A DNA stretch of 10,604 nt from Bacteroidales bacterium (lineage in GTDB: Bacteria > Bacteroidota > Bacteroidia > Bacteroidales > WCHB1-69): NCBI GenBank assembly GCA_031272415.1, contig JAISTU010000087.1, positions 1 through 10,604 of the forward strand, written 5' to 3'. This document shows positions 1 to 8,094 of this stretch, in pieces. A program made the position numbers and the translations under genes. Below the pieces are notes generated by a model. The model saw nothing but the letters and a program-made list of their open reading frames with translations, searched no databases and was not told the origin of the DNA. How positions within the stretch are numbered: position 1 is the first letter of the stretch; each line of letters opens with the position of its first letter.

Positions 1-587
<587 letters not shown>

Positions 588-672
588 GGAGAGTCGCTGA
601 CTTAATATATTTTATAAATTTTTACGCTGCAAATCTTCACTTTTTCAATTTTTTTTTCCACATAATCTCCTT

Positions 673-712
673 GTCTGAACTTTGATTTTCGTATGATTGA
701 TGTGATTTTAAA
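673..712. repeat. GTCTGAAC-type repeat, unit 1 (partial)
   Basis: The unit begins GTCTGAACtttGATTTTCGTATGATT and is the left half of the repeat that recurs completely at 716-801. It lacks the right arm GTTCAGAC, so it appears to be a truncated tandem copy. Confidence 0.75.
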
Positions 713-715
713 ATT

Positions 716-801
716 GTCTGAACCACTGATTTTCGTATGATTTTTTTGATTTGTGTGAAATCATAGTAATCATATTAATCATTCAAAATCATAGTTCAGA
801 C
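716..801. repeat. GTCTGAAC...GTTCAGAC inverted-repeat element, full copy
   Basis: The 86-bp element starts with GTCTGAAC and ends with its exact complement GTTCAGAC. The arms extend inward imperfectly (TGATTTTcgtATGATT against AATCATtcaAAATCA), so the whole element can fold into a long hairpin. Its inner part, 753-791, recurs at 8295-8333 with a single difference. There is no open reading frame that looks coding. It is probably a non-autonomous dispersed palindromic element; I do not know a name for it. Confidence 0.85.
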
Positions 802-809
802 AAGGGTGG

Positions 810-830
810 TGCGGGAAAGCCCGCAATGAC
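810..830. repeat. GC-rich hairpin sharing the GTCATTGCGGG motif
   Basis: TGCGGG (810-815) pairs with CCCGCA (820-825) around an AAAG loop, and the complement of 820-830 reads GTCATTGCGGG. The same eleven bases occur in a perfect palindrome inside the methyltransferase gene (9938-9948). This looks like one member of a short dispersed palindromic family. Confidence 0.7.
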
Positions 831-863
831 GAGTGGAGTGAATGGCGCAATGTATATCATTTT

Positions 864-894
864 TTTTGCATTTTCGCACCAAAACGTTCTAAAA
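864..894 (+). repeat. 31-bp dispersed intergenic element, copy A
   Basis: The element opens TTTTGCATTTTCGCACC and closes ACGTTCTAAAA. An exact 31-base copy lies in inverted orientation at 8194-8224, and a same-length diverged copy (about 7 differences, all in the middle) lies at 3550-3580. All three are intergenic and each lies within about 75 bp of a GTCTGAAC-family repeat. Confidence 0.85.
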
Positions 895-912
895 AATGGA
901 GAAAATACATGT

Positions 913-939
913 AAAAAAAGGCGGGAATTAACCCGCCTT
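913..939 (-). terminator. Intrinsic terminator of the C10 protease gene
   Basis: Read on the - strand, an 8-bp stem AAGGCGGG (complement of 932-939) closes a six-base loop and pairs with CCCGCCTT. An unbroken T tract follows, seen as A at 913-917 on the + strand. It sits 28 bp past the stop codon of the C10 protease gene, which is the standard layout for a Rho-independent terminator. Confidence 0.9.
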
Positions 940-967
940 GAACTTCTAATAATAAAGAGTGTATTTC

Positions 968-1187
968 TTATTGTTTTACAAACTTACCTCTGTATTTGCC
1001 GATTTTGATAAAATACATTCCTTGCGGTAGATGTGAAATATCAAGAATTATTTCGGATTGTTGATTGATGATTGACGTTTGTTGAACACGCCCTAAAACA
1101 TCCACAATCTCCACAGTCTCACCATCTTTTAATTGCTCATTTTTAATTTTTAATTCAGAAGAGGCAGGATTGGGGTAGATTTGTAAT
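968..1187 (-). repeat. T9SS sorting-domain DNA cassette, copy 1
   Basis: The 3' end of the C10 protease gene encodes its sorting domain. Positions 1047-1135 are identical base for base to 3794-3882 in the M4 gene, and 1047-1187 against 3794-3934 differs at only 4 positions by my count. The last ~75 bases of the two genes diverge. The upstream parts of the proteins are unrelated, so the similarity is confined to this cassette. Confidence 0.93.
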
Positions 1188-3436
1188 GCAAGGCTACTAT
1201 TTTCTGTTACATTTGTTTGATTTTCTCTGGTAACAATTATAGTGTAATTTTTCTGTGTAATACTATCAAGTGCCGTAACGGTTACACTAAATGGATTTTG
1301 TCCCACATTGAGTGGAAAATTACCACATCCATTAACAGTTGCATTTGTATCGTTCGCCTTTGCATTGATAGTAATTGATGTAACATTATATGGCACTGTT
1401 ACAGTGTAATTGAGGATGTTTGTATTGAAAACAGGTGTTAATGTTCCTTCATTGACCGTAAGTGTGTCCAAATCAGCATTGTCGGTTTGTAAAGCCACAT
1501 AAATAGAAACAGGATTTGTATAATAATGCGAGCCTGCTAATTGCCATGCATTATTTTTGTAATATTGAACTGCCAATAAATATTTTCCTGTATCAGCCGT
1601 AATTTTATCACAAGAGAAGTCAATCGGATTAGGATATGAATCTCCTGCTGTAAGCCCTTCATTTTCATCTACTTCTGCAATTGTTTGTATCACTTGTATA
1701 GTGGCAGTGTCTAACAAACAAATGCGATATTTTCCTGAATAAGTGCCTGTTATATTGTCATTTAAAAGGTTAACTGATACTAACGCATTTTTCCCTTTAA
1801 CCAATGTATCTTTGTCAAGTATAAAATTAGAATAAGTTTCTATTTCTGCATGATGATAAATGGTAAAGTTCACTCTATTGGCAAAAAGTTGAGCGTCAGG
1901 AATTTTTGTCCATTCCCCCGAAAAAGGTCTAAAATATATTGATACATAATAGTTTCCGGGCAACAAATTGGACATGCCTGATGTAGTAAAAGTGCGATTG
2001 TGTATATATCTTACGGGCAGTGTTGAGGTTGAGGTTAAGATTTGTATGTATCCCATGAAATTATCATTGGCATCAAAAACAGCCGCAGCATATTGACCCG
2101 AAAAATAATCCGACCCAAGATTCCACACGGTTGTAGACACAGAAAACCCACCTTTATAAGGAATTAACGTATCTGAAATGGAAAGCGAATCATATAACAT
2201 TATATTGAAAGCAGTATCAATTTGATCTCCAATTTGTGGTTCAACGCCGACAACAATTTCTTGGTCTTCATTGTAGCCATTATCGCTCCCCCCTGCTCCT
2301 TGTGAAAGCGGATTTAAAGAATCTACATAAAAATAGCCGTTAGAAGTGCCCCCCCAGCCCCAATTGATATGAAAATAATCATTCTCATCATAACCATCGC
2401 AAACAAAAGCATGACCGCTGCTTGAATTATATCCTGCATAAATGACCGGACGTTGGGCATCCAATTCGGATTTTAACAATCCTATCCATGCTGCATCTGA
2501 ATAGGCGCTTCTATAAACGCCATGCAGACTGTTTTTGTAACCAAAATTGTTTTTAAGAGCAGAAACAGTACAAGGACGTGAGGAACTATTAACAGGTGCA
2601 GAACTGCCACTTGTGCCGTATTTCATTTCAACACTTACGCCGCAATGATACATAAGCGTGGCAATGGCTGTTCTTGCTGTCAAAGAACTGCTTGTGTTGA
2701 TACTGTTTGGCATATTTGCCCAGTCGTAAGTTGTGGTATCAAAATTAGCCGATAAGGTACCGTAGGTTGCATGCGTATAAGAGTGAGAGCCTGTCCCTTG
2801 TACGGGGTGTTGCCAATAATTCATCACCTGAGCCATCGCAGTGGCGACACAACCTGTATAAGTACGTTTGTTTGTCGACGTGTCATAAGGACATAGTAAA
2901 TTATAAGTTCCTATGCCTGACGTACTTCCTTGATTCCAAGTGCTTGTCAGCAGAGGTGCGACTGATGATTTATGCCGTTTTTGGTTCACATTGTTATAAT
3001 AATCTGACCATCTCTGCTCGATGACCATGTTTATAACTATGTCATTTTCAACAACATAATCAATAATTGCTTTATAATTATCAAGCCATGCTCGACAATT
3101 TTCAGGCACATTATTGGGGTCAAAATATCCTTCTTTGGAATATCCCAAAATAGGTACAACACGGTCATCACCCGCCACAATCACAAATCCTTGATTATCA
3201 GCATTGAAAACGTAAAAATACGTAATGCCGTCTTCAACAGATTTTTGATGATTGTCCTCAACTCCCTCTGTATAAACCAATTGCAGATTTAACTGCACAG
3301 GTAAAATACTATTCAACTGACTTTGTTGAGACAAAAAATGCTCTCCAACTGTCTGCGCCTTTTCCACCGAAACATGAGCCGCAAAAGCCCACATTTGCCA
3401 TAAACTAATACTAATGATAATGCAATACTTTTTCAT
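968..3436 (-). CDS. C10 family (streptopain-like) cysteine protease with T9SS sorting domain
   Basis: 822 aa, predicted to be a secreted endopeptidase. Residues 1-20 form a signal peptide (MKKYC, hydrophobic core, cleavage after AFAA). Residues ~21-150 resemble the streptopain propeptide that keeps C10 proteases inactive. The catalytic domain spans ~160-400, with nucleophile Cys196 in YTGCVATAMAQVMNYW, His342 in GHAFVCDGYD, and Asn358-Trp359 in HINWGWGG; all the expected active-site residues are present. Beta-rich linker domains follow (~405-650), then a cadherin-like beta-sandwich (~656-737). Residues ~751-822 are a type A T9SS sorting domain (IYPNPASS...GRVQQ...LPQGMYFIKI). The start is supported by the signal peptide and by a promoter 50 bp upstream. 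No Shine-Dalgarno sequence is visible. The sorting-domain DNA is nearly identical to that of the neighbouring M4 gene. Family assignment is firm; the natural substrate is unknown. Confidence 0.95.
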   Translation of the reverse strand: MKKYCIIISISLWQMWAFAAHVSVEKAQTVGEHFLSQQSQLNSILPVQLNLQLVYTEGVEDNHQKSVEDGITYFYVFNADNQGFVIVAGDDRVVPILGYSKEGYFDPNNVPENCRAWLDNYKAIIDYVVENDIVINMVIEQRWSDYYNNVNQKRHKSSVAPLLTSTWNQGSTSGIGTYNLLCPYDTSTNKRTYTGCVATAMAQVMNYWQHPVQGTGSHSYTHATYGTLSANFDTTTYDWANMPNSINTSSSLTARTAIATLMYHCGVSVEMKYGTSGSSAPVNSSSRPCTVSALKNNFGYKNSLHGVYRSAYSDAAWIGLLKSELDAQRPVIYAGYNSSSGHAFVCDGYDENDYFHINWGWGGTSNGYFYVDSLNPLSQGAGGSDNGYNEDQEIVVGVEPQIGDQIDTAFNIMLYDSLSISDTLIPYKGGFSVSTTVWNLGSDYFSGQYAAAVFDANDNFMGYIQILTSTSTLPVRYIHNRTFTTSGMSNLLPGNYYVSIYFRPFSGEWTKIPDAQLFANRVNFTIYHHAEIETYSNFILDKDTLVKGKNALVSVNLLNDNITGTYSGKYRICLLDTATIQVIQTIAEVDENEGLTAGDSYPNPIDFSCDKITADTGKYLLAVQYYKNNAWQLAGSHYYTNPVSIYVALQTDNADLDTLTVNEGTLTPVFNTNILNYTVTVPYNVTSITINAKANDTNATVNGCGNFPLNVGQNPFSVTVTALDSITQKNYTIIVTRENQTNVTENSSLALQIYPNPASSELKIKNEQLKDGETVEIVDVLGRVQQTSIINQQSEIILDISHLPQGMYFIKIGKYRGKFVKQ

Positions 3437-3485
3437 CTAAATAATTCTTTAATTTTGCTTTAATAATTCAATAAATAATAAAATG

Positions 3486-3493
3486 CAAAAATA
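3486..3493 (-). promoter_or_regulatory. Promoter -7 element of the C10 protease gene
   Basis: The - strand reads TATTTTTG, a perfect match to the Bacteroidota -7 consensus TAnnTTTG, preceded by GTG and an A8 tract. It lies 50 bp upstream of the start codon. No clear -33 TTTG is visible at the usual ~19-21 bp spacing; a TTG lies only 11 bp upstream. The same A-tract/GTG/TAnTTTTG arrangement precedes three other genes in the window. Confidence 0.7.
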
Positions 3494-3549
3494 CACTTTT
3501 TTTTCAATTAAAAATTAAAAAAAAATTTTTTTCAGAATGGAGAGATTTT

Positions 3550-3580
3550 TTTTGCATTTTGGGGTAAAAATGTTCTAAAA
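3550..3580 (+). repeat. 31-bp dispersed element, diverged copy B
   Basis: Same length and orientation as copy A at 864-894, with conserved ends (TTTTGCATTTT and GTTCTAAAA) and a changed centre (GGGGTA instead of CGCACC, plus one further change). It lies upstream of the C10 promoter, 17 bp from a GTCTGAAC repeat arm. Confidence 0.6.
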
Positions 3581-3597
3581 TTAGACAAAATTCGCAT

Positions 3598-3642
3598 GTC
3601 TGAACCATGATTTTCATAAGATTTGCAGGACTATTTTATGAT
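3598..3642. repeat. GTCTGAAC-type repeat, diverged copy
   Basis: GTCTGAACCATGATTTTCAT at 3598-3617 matches the left arm of the element at 716-801, and ATTTTATGATT ends it at 3643. The right terminal arm is missing, so this is a degenerate or solo half copy. Confidence 0.6.
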
Positions 3643-3672
3643 TGTAAAGACGATGCACGCACCGTCTCTACA
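3643..3672. repeat. Palindromic TGTARAGACG repeat
   Basis: TGTAAAGACG (3643-3652) and CGTCTCTACA (3663-3672) form a 10-bp inverted repeat with one mismatch around a ten-base loop. The complementary form GTAGAGACG...CGTCTCTAC is a type of short palindromic repeat I recall as common in Bacteroidota and cyanobacterial intergenic DNA. It directly abuts the preceding GTCTGAAC-type repeat. Confidence 0.65.
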
Positions 3673-3682
3673 TTATTTTAAG

Positions 3683-3716
3683 AAGTCCCCCCATGAGGGA
3701 AATTTAGGGGGCTTTT
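3683..3716 (-). terminator. Probable terminator hairpin after the M4 protease gene
   Basis: Read on the - strand, AAGCCCCC directly follows the TAA stop and pairs with GGGGG-GA-CTT (a two-base bulge) across a ~14-base loop. The following T-rich stretch is weak (CTTAAAATAATG), so termination on this strand is plausible but not certain. On the + strand the stem is followed by TTTT, so it may work in both directions. It separates the M4 gene from the C10 promoter. Confidence 0.55.
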
Positions 3717-6432
3717 AATTGACTACAAACTTTCCTCTCCAATTTCCAATTCTCACAAAATACATACCTTTTGCTAAATGCGAAACATCAATTATTATTT
3801 CGGATTGTTGATTGATGATTGACGTTTGTTGAACACGCCCTAAAACATCCACAATCTCCACAGTCTCACCATCTTTTAATTGATAATTTTTAATTTTTAA
3901 TTCAGAAGAGGCGGGAATGGGGTAGATTTGTAATTGATTTTTCAGGCTCAAAGTTTGCACGTCATTGCTACTTTTTACATAATCATAATGCACGGTAAAA
4001 CCGCCGGCTGTTTGAGATGCATCAGTCTGAAATTTAAAAAGAAGTGCCCCATAACCGGCATACATTAGCGGGTACATTTTTAGCGTATCCGGTGGCATAG
4101 AACTATTAGTGTACACTTTGGTTGAAGACATACTTGTGTATACTATCAACGCATCCGAAGGATGCACATCAAATTCTGAAAACCATATTTTTACCGAATC
4201 AATCTTTTCAAACATAACTACCCACATACACTCGTAATTATTTCCATAATCATATTGTCCGGAGCCATCGGAAAAAGATCCGGGGCAACCAGATAAAACA
4301 GTCGTAGCAGAGCAAAATACCTCATCTATATCCGAATAATAATGGGCTTCCCACCCAGAGGCATTGACAGAAGAGTCGGACACGAATTTAACCAATAATC
4401 TATTACCTGTGCTTTTAACCAATAACGACGGCAAAGTACCACCGTGCCAAGCCAGCAAACATGGGTCAGAGTCCGAATTACCATCATAAACAAACACCGT
4501 ATCGTGTCCAAATTCTGTATCAAAACGGGTAAAATTAAGCGTAATTTCGTTAGCACCATCCACTTGTATCAGCCATCTGCAATCCAAATTATTGGAGTAA
4601 TTAGCCCCTTCACTTGTGCCGTCCGAAAAAGTACCTGAAGATTTTGTTAACACTTTCATTCCCATACAAGTAAATGTCGCTGAACTATCAAGCCCTACCG
4701 CATACCAAGCCTGCTCAACGGCTGTATATTCTGCCGAAGGATTACCGTATAAATCCTCTGTTGCCTGCAAACTGCCCTTGTAGGCATCCCAATAGCGGGC
4801 ATATTTGGGTAAATAATTGGTCAAAGTACGGTACGCAATTCGCTGTGCTTTGGAAAGTCCAATCGCATTGACGGTATAACTGTTTCCCAAATCATTGACT
4901 CCACTGCCGCCATTGGAGAGCAAATAAAACCAATAATTTTGCACACCGCTGTTGATATGCACACCTCCGTTATCAAATGTTGTGTCGGGTGCAATCCAAT
5001 ATTGACCGCGATAGGTATTGGGCTGTTTTGTGGACGTAGATTTTGGGTCAGCCATAGAACGCAAGGTCTCGCCGGTGAGCGAAATTTGGTCTCCCAATGT
5101 CCAAGCGGGAGTCGGATGTGCTGAAAATTCAATGCAAGTCCCAAAAATATCCGCAAAAGATTCATTTAATGCCCCTGACTCCCCTTCGTATGCCAAGCCG
5201 TCAATGCCATTATGGAAAACTACCAAATGCGAAAATTCATGCCCTACAATATCTAATGACGCAAAAGGTCCGTAATCTGTGCCATCTCCGCTGCCGATAG
5301 CAAGCAAATTGTAAGGCGACTCCATCGCGTAAGCATTGTTTCCCATACTCACTTGTAAATCAAGCGTATTATAAAATGCTCGCGTTAAACCGCCCGAATC
5401 ATCATAACTGTTCCTTGCAAACGTATCTCTGTAATAATCAATAGATTTCTCTAAATTCCAATGAATATCAGCCTGCGGAACAGGATTGGCGACTGTACCG
5501 AATACGCCGGTAGAACTTTTAAATAATGTTGCACCAGGGAAAGTATACGTATTTCTATCTAACGTCCTTGCAGACGTAGCATCAAAAGTCTGCAAATTGC
5601 GGGCGCTGTCTTGCAAAATATACTCGCCCGAACTTTGTGTGCAAGTCATAGATTGCTGACCGCTGTACAAAGTATGTCCTACTGCCGGCACATCAACATC
5701 GGTTATCAGGCTGATTTTCTTTAAAATAGCCCCCTTTTCTGCCCCTACAAAAATGTTGTACATTCCTAACGGATTTCGCGTTTCAACACGTACTTTGTAT
5801 GCCAAAACACCCTTGCTACCATTATTGTCTGATATATTTGCAATAACCGTTTCCACATTTTCATCGGCGAAGATAGTAGTATTCTGTATTGCCTCATGCA
5901 ATTGGTTAAATAACTTTAACCGCATATATATTCTTGCAAAATTGGTCGCAAATTGAGGCGTAATTTCCGGATTAGAAACTTCATCTATATTGCTGATAAT
6001 CTGACCGTTAATGGAAGTCAATTGCCCATTTTTACTGTGTAAAATTACATTTGCTCCATCAACAGGAATCCCATTAAAGTATTGCTTTAAAACGGTATGT
6101 GTAAATCCGTAATTATCCGTTTTTTGAGAAGTTTGAATGAATGAATAATCATCACTCAAATTCAGCAATTCATTCAAATGTGAAAGAACTGCATTTTCGG
6201 CAATATTTTGCTTTGCAGTAGAGGCAAAAAATGAGCCTGATTTATTGTCAAACTGCACCGAAATTTGTTGCCACGGACTCACCATTGAAGGCATTTTGAC
6301 CGTTTGAGGTTGCCCAACAGTCTTACTTACAATTTGTCCGGGAATAAGAATGGGTGATTTTTGTGCATAAATATTGCAACTACCCGCTATAAAAAGTGCT
6401 AATACACTGATTGTCAATCTGTTTTTATTCAT
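3715..6432 (-). CDS. M4 family (thermolysin-like) metalloprotease with two CUB-like domains and T9SS sorting domain
   Basis: 905 aa, predicted to be a secreted zinc endopeptidase. Residues 1-23 are a signal peptide (cleavage near IYA|Q). Residues ~72-240 resemble the FTP and PepSY propeptide regions (LKQYFNGIPVDGANVILH). The catalytic domain spans ~250-580: zinc ligands His398 and His402 in HEFSH, with Glu399 catalytic; Glu424 in GALNESFAD as third ligand; and His492 in DNGGVHINSG, the thermolysin His231 equivalent. All key residues are intact. Two CUB-like modules follow (~590-700 and ~707-817, each starting with a SG-FSDG signature), then a T9SS type A sorting domain (~834-905) with YPIP instead of the usual YPNP. 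The start is set by the signal peptide; no Shine-Dalgarno sequence is seen. The gene lies 17 bp after a small lipoprotein gene and no separate promoter is evident, so the two are probably co-transcribed. Confidence 0.96.
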   Translation of the reverse strand: MNKNRLTISVLALFIAGSCNIYAQKSPILIPGQIVSKTVGQPQTVKMPSMVSPWQQISVQFDNKSGSFFASTAKQNIAENAVLSHLNELLNLSDDYSFIQTSQKTDNYGFTHTVLKQYFNGIPVDGANVILHSKNGQLTSINGQIISNIDEVSNPEITPQFATNFARIYMRLKLFNQLHEAIQNTTIFADENVETVIANISDNNGSKGVLAYKVRVETRNPLGMYNIFVGAEKGAILKKISLITDVDVPAVGHTLYSGQQSMTCTQSSGEYILQDSARNLQTFDATSARTLDRNTYTFPGATLFKSSTGVFGTVANPVPQADIHWNLEKSIDYYRDTFARNSYDDSGGLTRAFYNTLDLQVSMGNNAYAMESPYNLLAIGSGDGTDYGPFASLDIVGHEFSHLVVFHNGIDGLAYEGESGALNESFADIFGTCIEFSAHPTPAWTLGDQISLTGETLRSMADPKSTSTKQPNTYRGQYWIAPDTTFDNGGVHINSGVQNYWFYLLSNGGSGVNDLGNSYTVNAIGLSKAQRIAYRTLTNYLPKYARYWDAYKGSLQATEDLYGNPSAEYTAVEQAWYAVGLDSSATFTCMGMKVLTKSSGTFSDGTSEGANYSNNLDCRWLIQVDGANEITLNFTRFDTEFGHDTVFVYDGNSDSDPCLLAWHGGTLPSLLVKSTGNRLLVKFVSDSSVNASGWEAHYYSDIDEVFCSATTVLSGCPGSFSDGSGQYDYGNNYECMWVVMFEKIDSVKIWFSEFDVHPSDALIVYTSMSSTKVYTNSSMPPDTLKMYPLMYAGYGALLFKFQTDASQTAGGFTVHYDYVKSSNDVQTLSLKNQLQIYPIPASSELKIKNYQLKDGETVEIVDVLGRVQQTSIINQQSEIIIDVSHLAKGMYFVRIGNWRGKFVVN
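3718..3934 (-). repeat. T9SS sorting-domain DNA cassette, copy 2
   Basis: This is the partner of the cassette at 968-1187. The exact block is 3794-3882 (89 bp) and near-identity extends to 3934. It codes for the stretch from LQIYP to the middle of the sorting domain. Protein conservation alone would not preserve synonymous positions this well, so recent recombination or duplication is likely. Confidence 0.93.
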
Positions 6433-6449
6433 ATATCAATTGTTTTTTA

Positions 6450-6887
6450 TTACTGTTTTTTTAAACTATTCAAAACTTTATAAAATTCCAACACTTGCGG
6501 GGAAATACCGTCTTCGCTTGCTCCCCACACAATTCTGTTATGCTTATTTAACGTGGAAATTTCCAAAAAATTGTACATATTGTTTGGTTTATTGCATTTA
6601 TAGTCCAAAAATTGTTCTGCTTGTCTAAAAAATTGCTCACAAACATCTTTATCTATTGTTTTAATAATTTGATTTTCAGACAATAACTGACCATTTGGTA
6701 AAATGCGGTATGTATGCACCTCACCCGTAAATCCGCCTCCGTAACCAAAACTAATTTCCACCACAGAAGAAGGTGTATCTTTTTTTTGCGTAATTATCTC
6801 ATTTACAGTCGATTTGCTAACCATACAAGCACACAAAAGGACGCTCACCATTGTATATATCAATTTAAAATTCAGTATTTTTTCCAT
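6450..6887 (-). CDS. Small putative lipoprotein of unknown function
   Basis: 145 aa. I do not recognise a named family with confidence. Residues 1-21 are hydrophobic and end in LLCAC, which fits a lipobox with lipidated Cys21; Met13 is a possible later start but would leave a very short signal. The mature part holds a glycine-rich stretch EISFGYGGGFTGEVHTYRIL followed by PNGQLL (~45-69), then an alpha-helical region and the strand-like IVWGASEDGISP (~118-129). Such FGYGGGFTG...LPNG proteins occur as small hypothetical proteins in Bacteroidota. It is probably anchored in a membrane facing the periplasm or cell surface. A promoter-like TAATTTTG lies ~20 bp upstream. The stop is only 17 bp before the M4 protease start, which suggests an operon and perhaps a role linked to that protease, but this is inference. 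Confidence 0.8.
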   Translation of the reverse strand: MEKILNFKLIYTMVSVLLCACMVSKSTVNEIITQKKDTPSSVVEISFGYGGGFTGEVHTYRILPNGQLLSENQIIKTIDKDVCEQFFRQAEQFLDYKCNKPNNMYNFLEISTLNKHNRIVWGASEDGISPQVLEFYKVLNSLKKQ

Positions 6888-6907
6888 ATTTTTTTTATCT
6901 ATTTTTG

Positions 6908-6915
6908 CAAAATTA
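6908..6915 (-). promoter_or_regulatory. Promoter -7 element for lipoprotein-M4 protease operon
   Basis: The - strand reads TAATTTTG, matching TAnnTTTG, preceded by GTG and an A9 tract, and further upstream by TTTCAACTTTCAGTTC. The start codon of the lipoprotein gene is 20 bp downstream. No good -33 element is visible. The layout matches the promoters at 3486, 7893 and 8412. Confidence 0.65.
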
Positions 6916-6953
6916 CACTTTTTTTTTGAACTGAAAGTTGAAACATATTTTTT

Positions 6954-7862
6954 TTACGGCAACCAACCATTATACAGCCCTTGCTTTTCCAATGCAATTA
7001 AAGATTGTCCAACTGTCTCTTTATCAGCCTGATAGGTAACGCCATACCAATTAGAAGAGGTCGGCAAAACTTTCACCTCCATTTGATTTGTTTTTATCAA
7101 ATTATCCACTACCGAAGGAATGTAAAATTCTGCGTCATTTTTGTGGGCATTTTCTTTTAAAAATTGTGCAAAAAGTGTCTCTATTTTTGCAAAAACAGCA
7201 GGATGAAATCCCCAAAAATTCATAGATACTTGTGCAAAAGGCGACAATTCCGTTACACTTCCATCGGATGCCGTATTGAGAATTTTTTCTCCTATTTTTG
7301 CAATTTTTGTATATTCTTTCACTTCTATAAGTTGTTGATTATTAGATACATTACAAATTCCCCGCGAAACAGTTCCGTTTTCAGAAAGTGTATTTTGCAA
7401 CAAATAAGCCACCATTGCCGCCGCTTCGGAGGTCTGCATAGAAAGCGATTGCAGATATTTCGACATCATTTCAAACGCATTTTGTCCATAAAAATCATCG
7501 CCGTTAATGACCGCAAAATAAGTATTTACTGCCTTTTTTGCCGTCAAAACCGCATGAGCCGTCCCCCATGGCTTTTGTCGCTGTAATGCACTTTGTTGCG
7601 TGCCTACAAACGCATTCAACTCCTGATATACATACTCAACAGCCAATTTATTGCGATATTTTTTGACAATAACATCTTCAAAATCCGCCTCAATATCTTT
7701 TCTAATCACAAACACAATTTTTTCAAAACCATACCTGACCGCATCATAAATATTGTAGTCAATAATGGTCTTTTTATCCGTTCCAAATTGTTCAATTTGT
7801 TTCAAACCTCCGTAGCGACTTCCCATACCCGCCGCCAAAACAACCAATGTAAGATGATTCAT
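6954..7862 (-). CDS. Sugar-phosphate nucleotidyltransferase-like protein (NTP_transferase fold)
   Basis: 302 aa, cytoplasmic, predicted to transfer a nucleotidyl group from an NTP to a sugar phosphate, giving an NDP-sugar and pyrophosphate. The N-terminal nucleotide-binding signature is LAAGMGSRYGGLKQ (residues 9-22), with Lys21 in the place of the usual PK lysine. PWGTAHA (98-104) matches the base/sugar-binding loop of GalU/RmlA-type enzymes, and NGDDFYG (120-126) carries the metal-binding aspartate pair. EFYIPSVVDNLI (~245-256) and NWYGVTY (~271-277) fit the C-terminal part of the family. The length is normal for a single-domain enzyme. No kinase or sugar-biosynthesis gene is next to it, so the sugar and nucleotide cannot be named. 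It has its own promoter 31 bp upstream and no Shine-Dalgarno sequence. No terminator is visible after its stop, so read-through into the lipoprotein-M4 operon is possible. Confidence 0.92.
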   Translation of the reverse strand: MNHLTLVVLAAGMGSRYGGLKQIEQFGTDKKTIIDYNIYDAVRYGFEKIVFVIRKDIEADFEDVIVKKYRNKLAVEYVYQELNAFVGTQQSALQRQKPWGTAHAVLTAKKAVNTYFAVINGDDFYGQNAFEMMSKYLQSLSMQTSEAAAMVAYLLQNTLSENGTVSRGICNVSNNQQLIEVKEYTKIAKIGEKILNTASDGSVTELSPFAQVSMNFWGFHPAVFAKIETLFAQFLKENAHKNDAEFYIPSVVDNLIKTNQMEVKVLPTSSNWYGVTYQADKETVGQSLIALEKQGLYNGWLP

Positions 7863-7892
7863 GTTTTTTTATTAAAATTTTGTTCCTTTTTG

Positions 7893-7918
7893 CAAAAATA
7901 CACATTTTTTTTAGTTGA
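7893..7918 (-). promoter_or_regulatory. Promoter of the nucleotidyltransferase gene (26-bp repeat, copy 1)
   Basis: The - strand ends in TATTTTTG (7893-7900), a perfect TAnnTTTG element, 30 bp upstream of the start codon. The full 26 bp (TCAACT, A8 tract, TGTG, TATTTTTG) occurs again exactly, in the opposite orientation, at 8394-8419 before the flavodoxin gene. Confidence 0.78.
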
Positions 7919-8094
7919 AAGTTTTTTTGTCAGATAAAAGAATTAGAGGTCGAACAAAAGAAAATAAAGGGGGCGTGAAATTACGTTTGAAAGGAGGTGA
8001 AACAAAGAGTTTAGAAATACCGTTTGAGAATGAGATGGGGAGCGATTGTATGAGCGAATATAAAGCCTATAAATATAAAGATACACTTTTTGAC

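Larger units (their letters stand above)
588..967. other. Spacer after 16S: AT-rich, repeats only, no tRNA or 23S
   Basis: The sequence after the 16S end is strongly AT-rich to about 672. Two GTCTGAAC-type repeat units follow (673-801), then a GC-rich hairpin (810-825), a 31-bp dispersed element (864-894), and the terminator of the converging protease gene (913-939). I searched by eye for a tRNA-Ile or tRNA-Ala cloverleaf and for the start of 23S rRNA and found neither. The short reading frame across 751-1008 is built from repeat sequence and the antisense end of the protease gene, so I do not call it. Confidence 0.8.

Noticed and set aside
673..801. Tandem GTCTGAAC units considered as a CRISPR array
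   Set aside because: There are only two units of unequal length with no regular unique spacers, and no cas gene is present.
588..967. Possible tRNA or 23S start in the 16S spacer
   Set aside because: No cloverleaf, CCA-type acceptor or 23S 5' signature could be found by eye on either strand.
751..1008. 85-codon + strand frame after the 16S
   Set aside because: It is made of the GTCTGAAC repeat, the 31-bp element, the terminator hairpin and the antisense end of the protease gene. Nothing looks coding.
8082..8092. Possible extra - strand promoter (AAAAAGTGTATCTTTA)
   Set aside because: It resembles the shared promoter plan but ends in A instead of the G of TAnnTTTG, and no gene follows in a suitable position.
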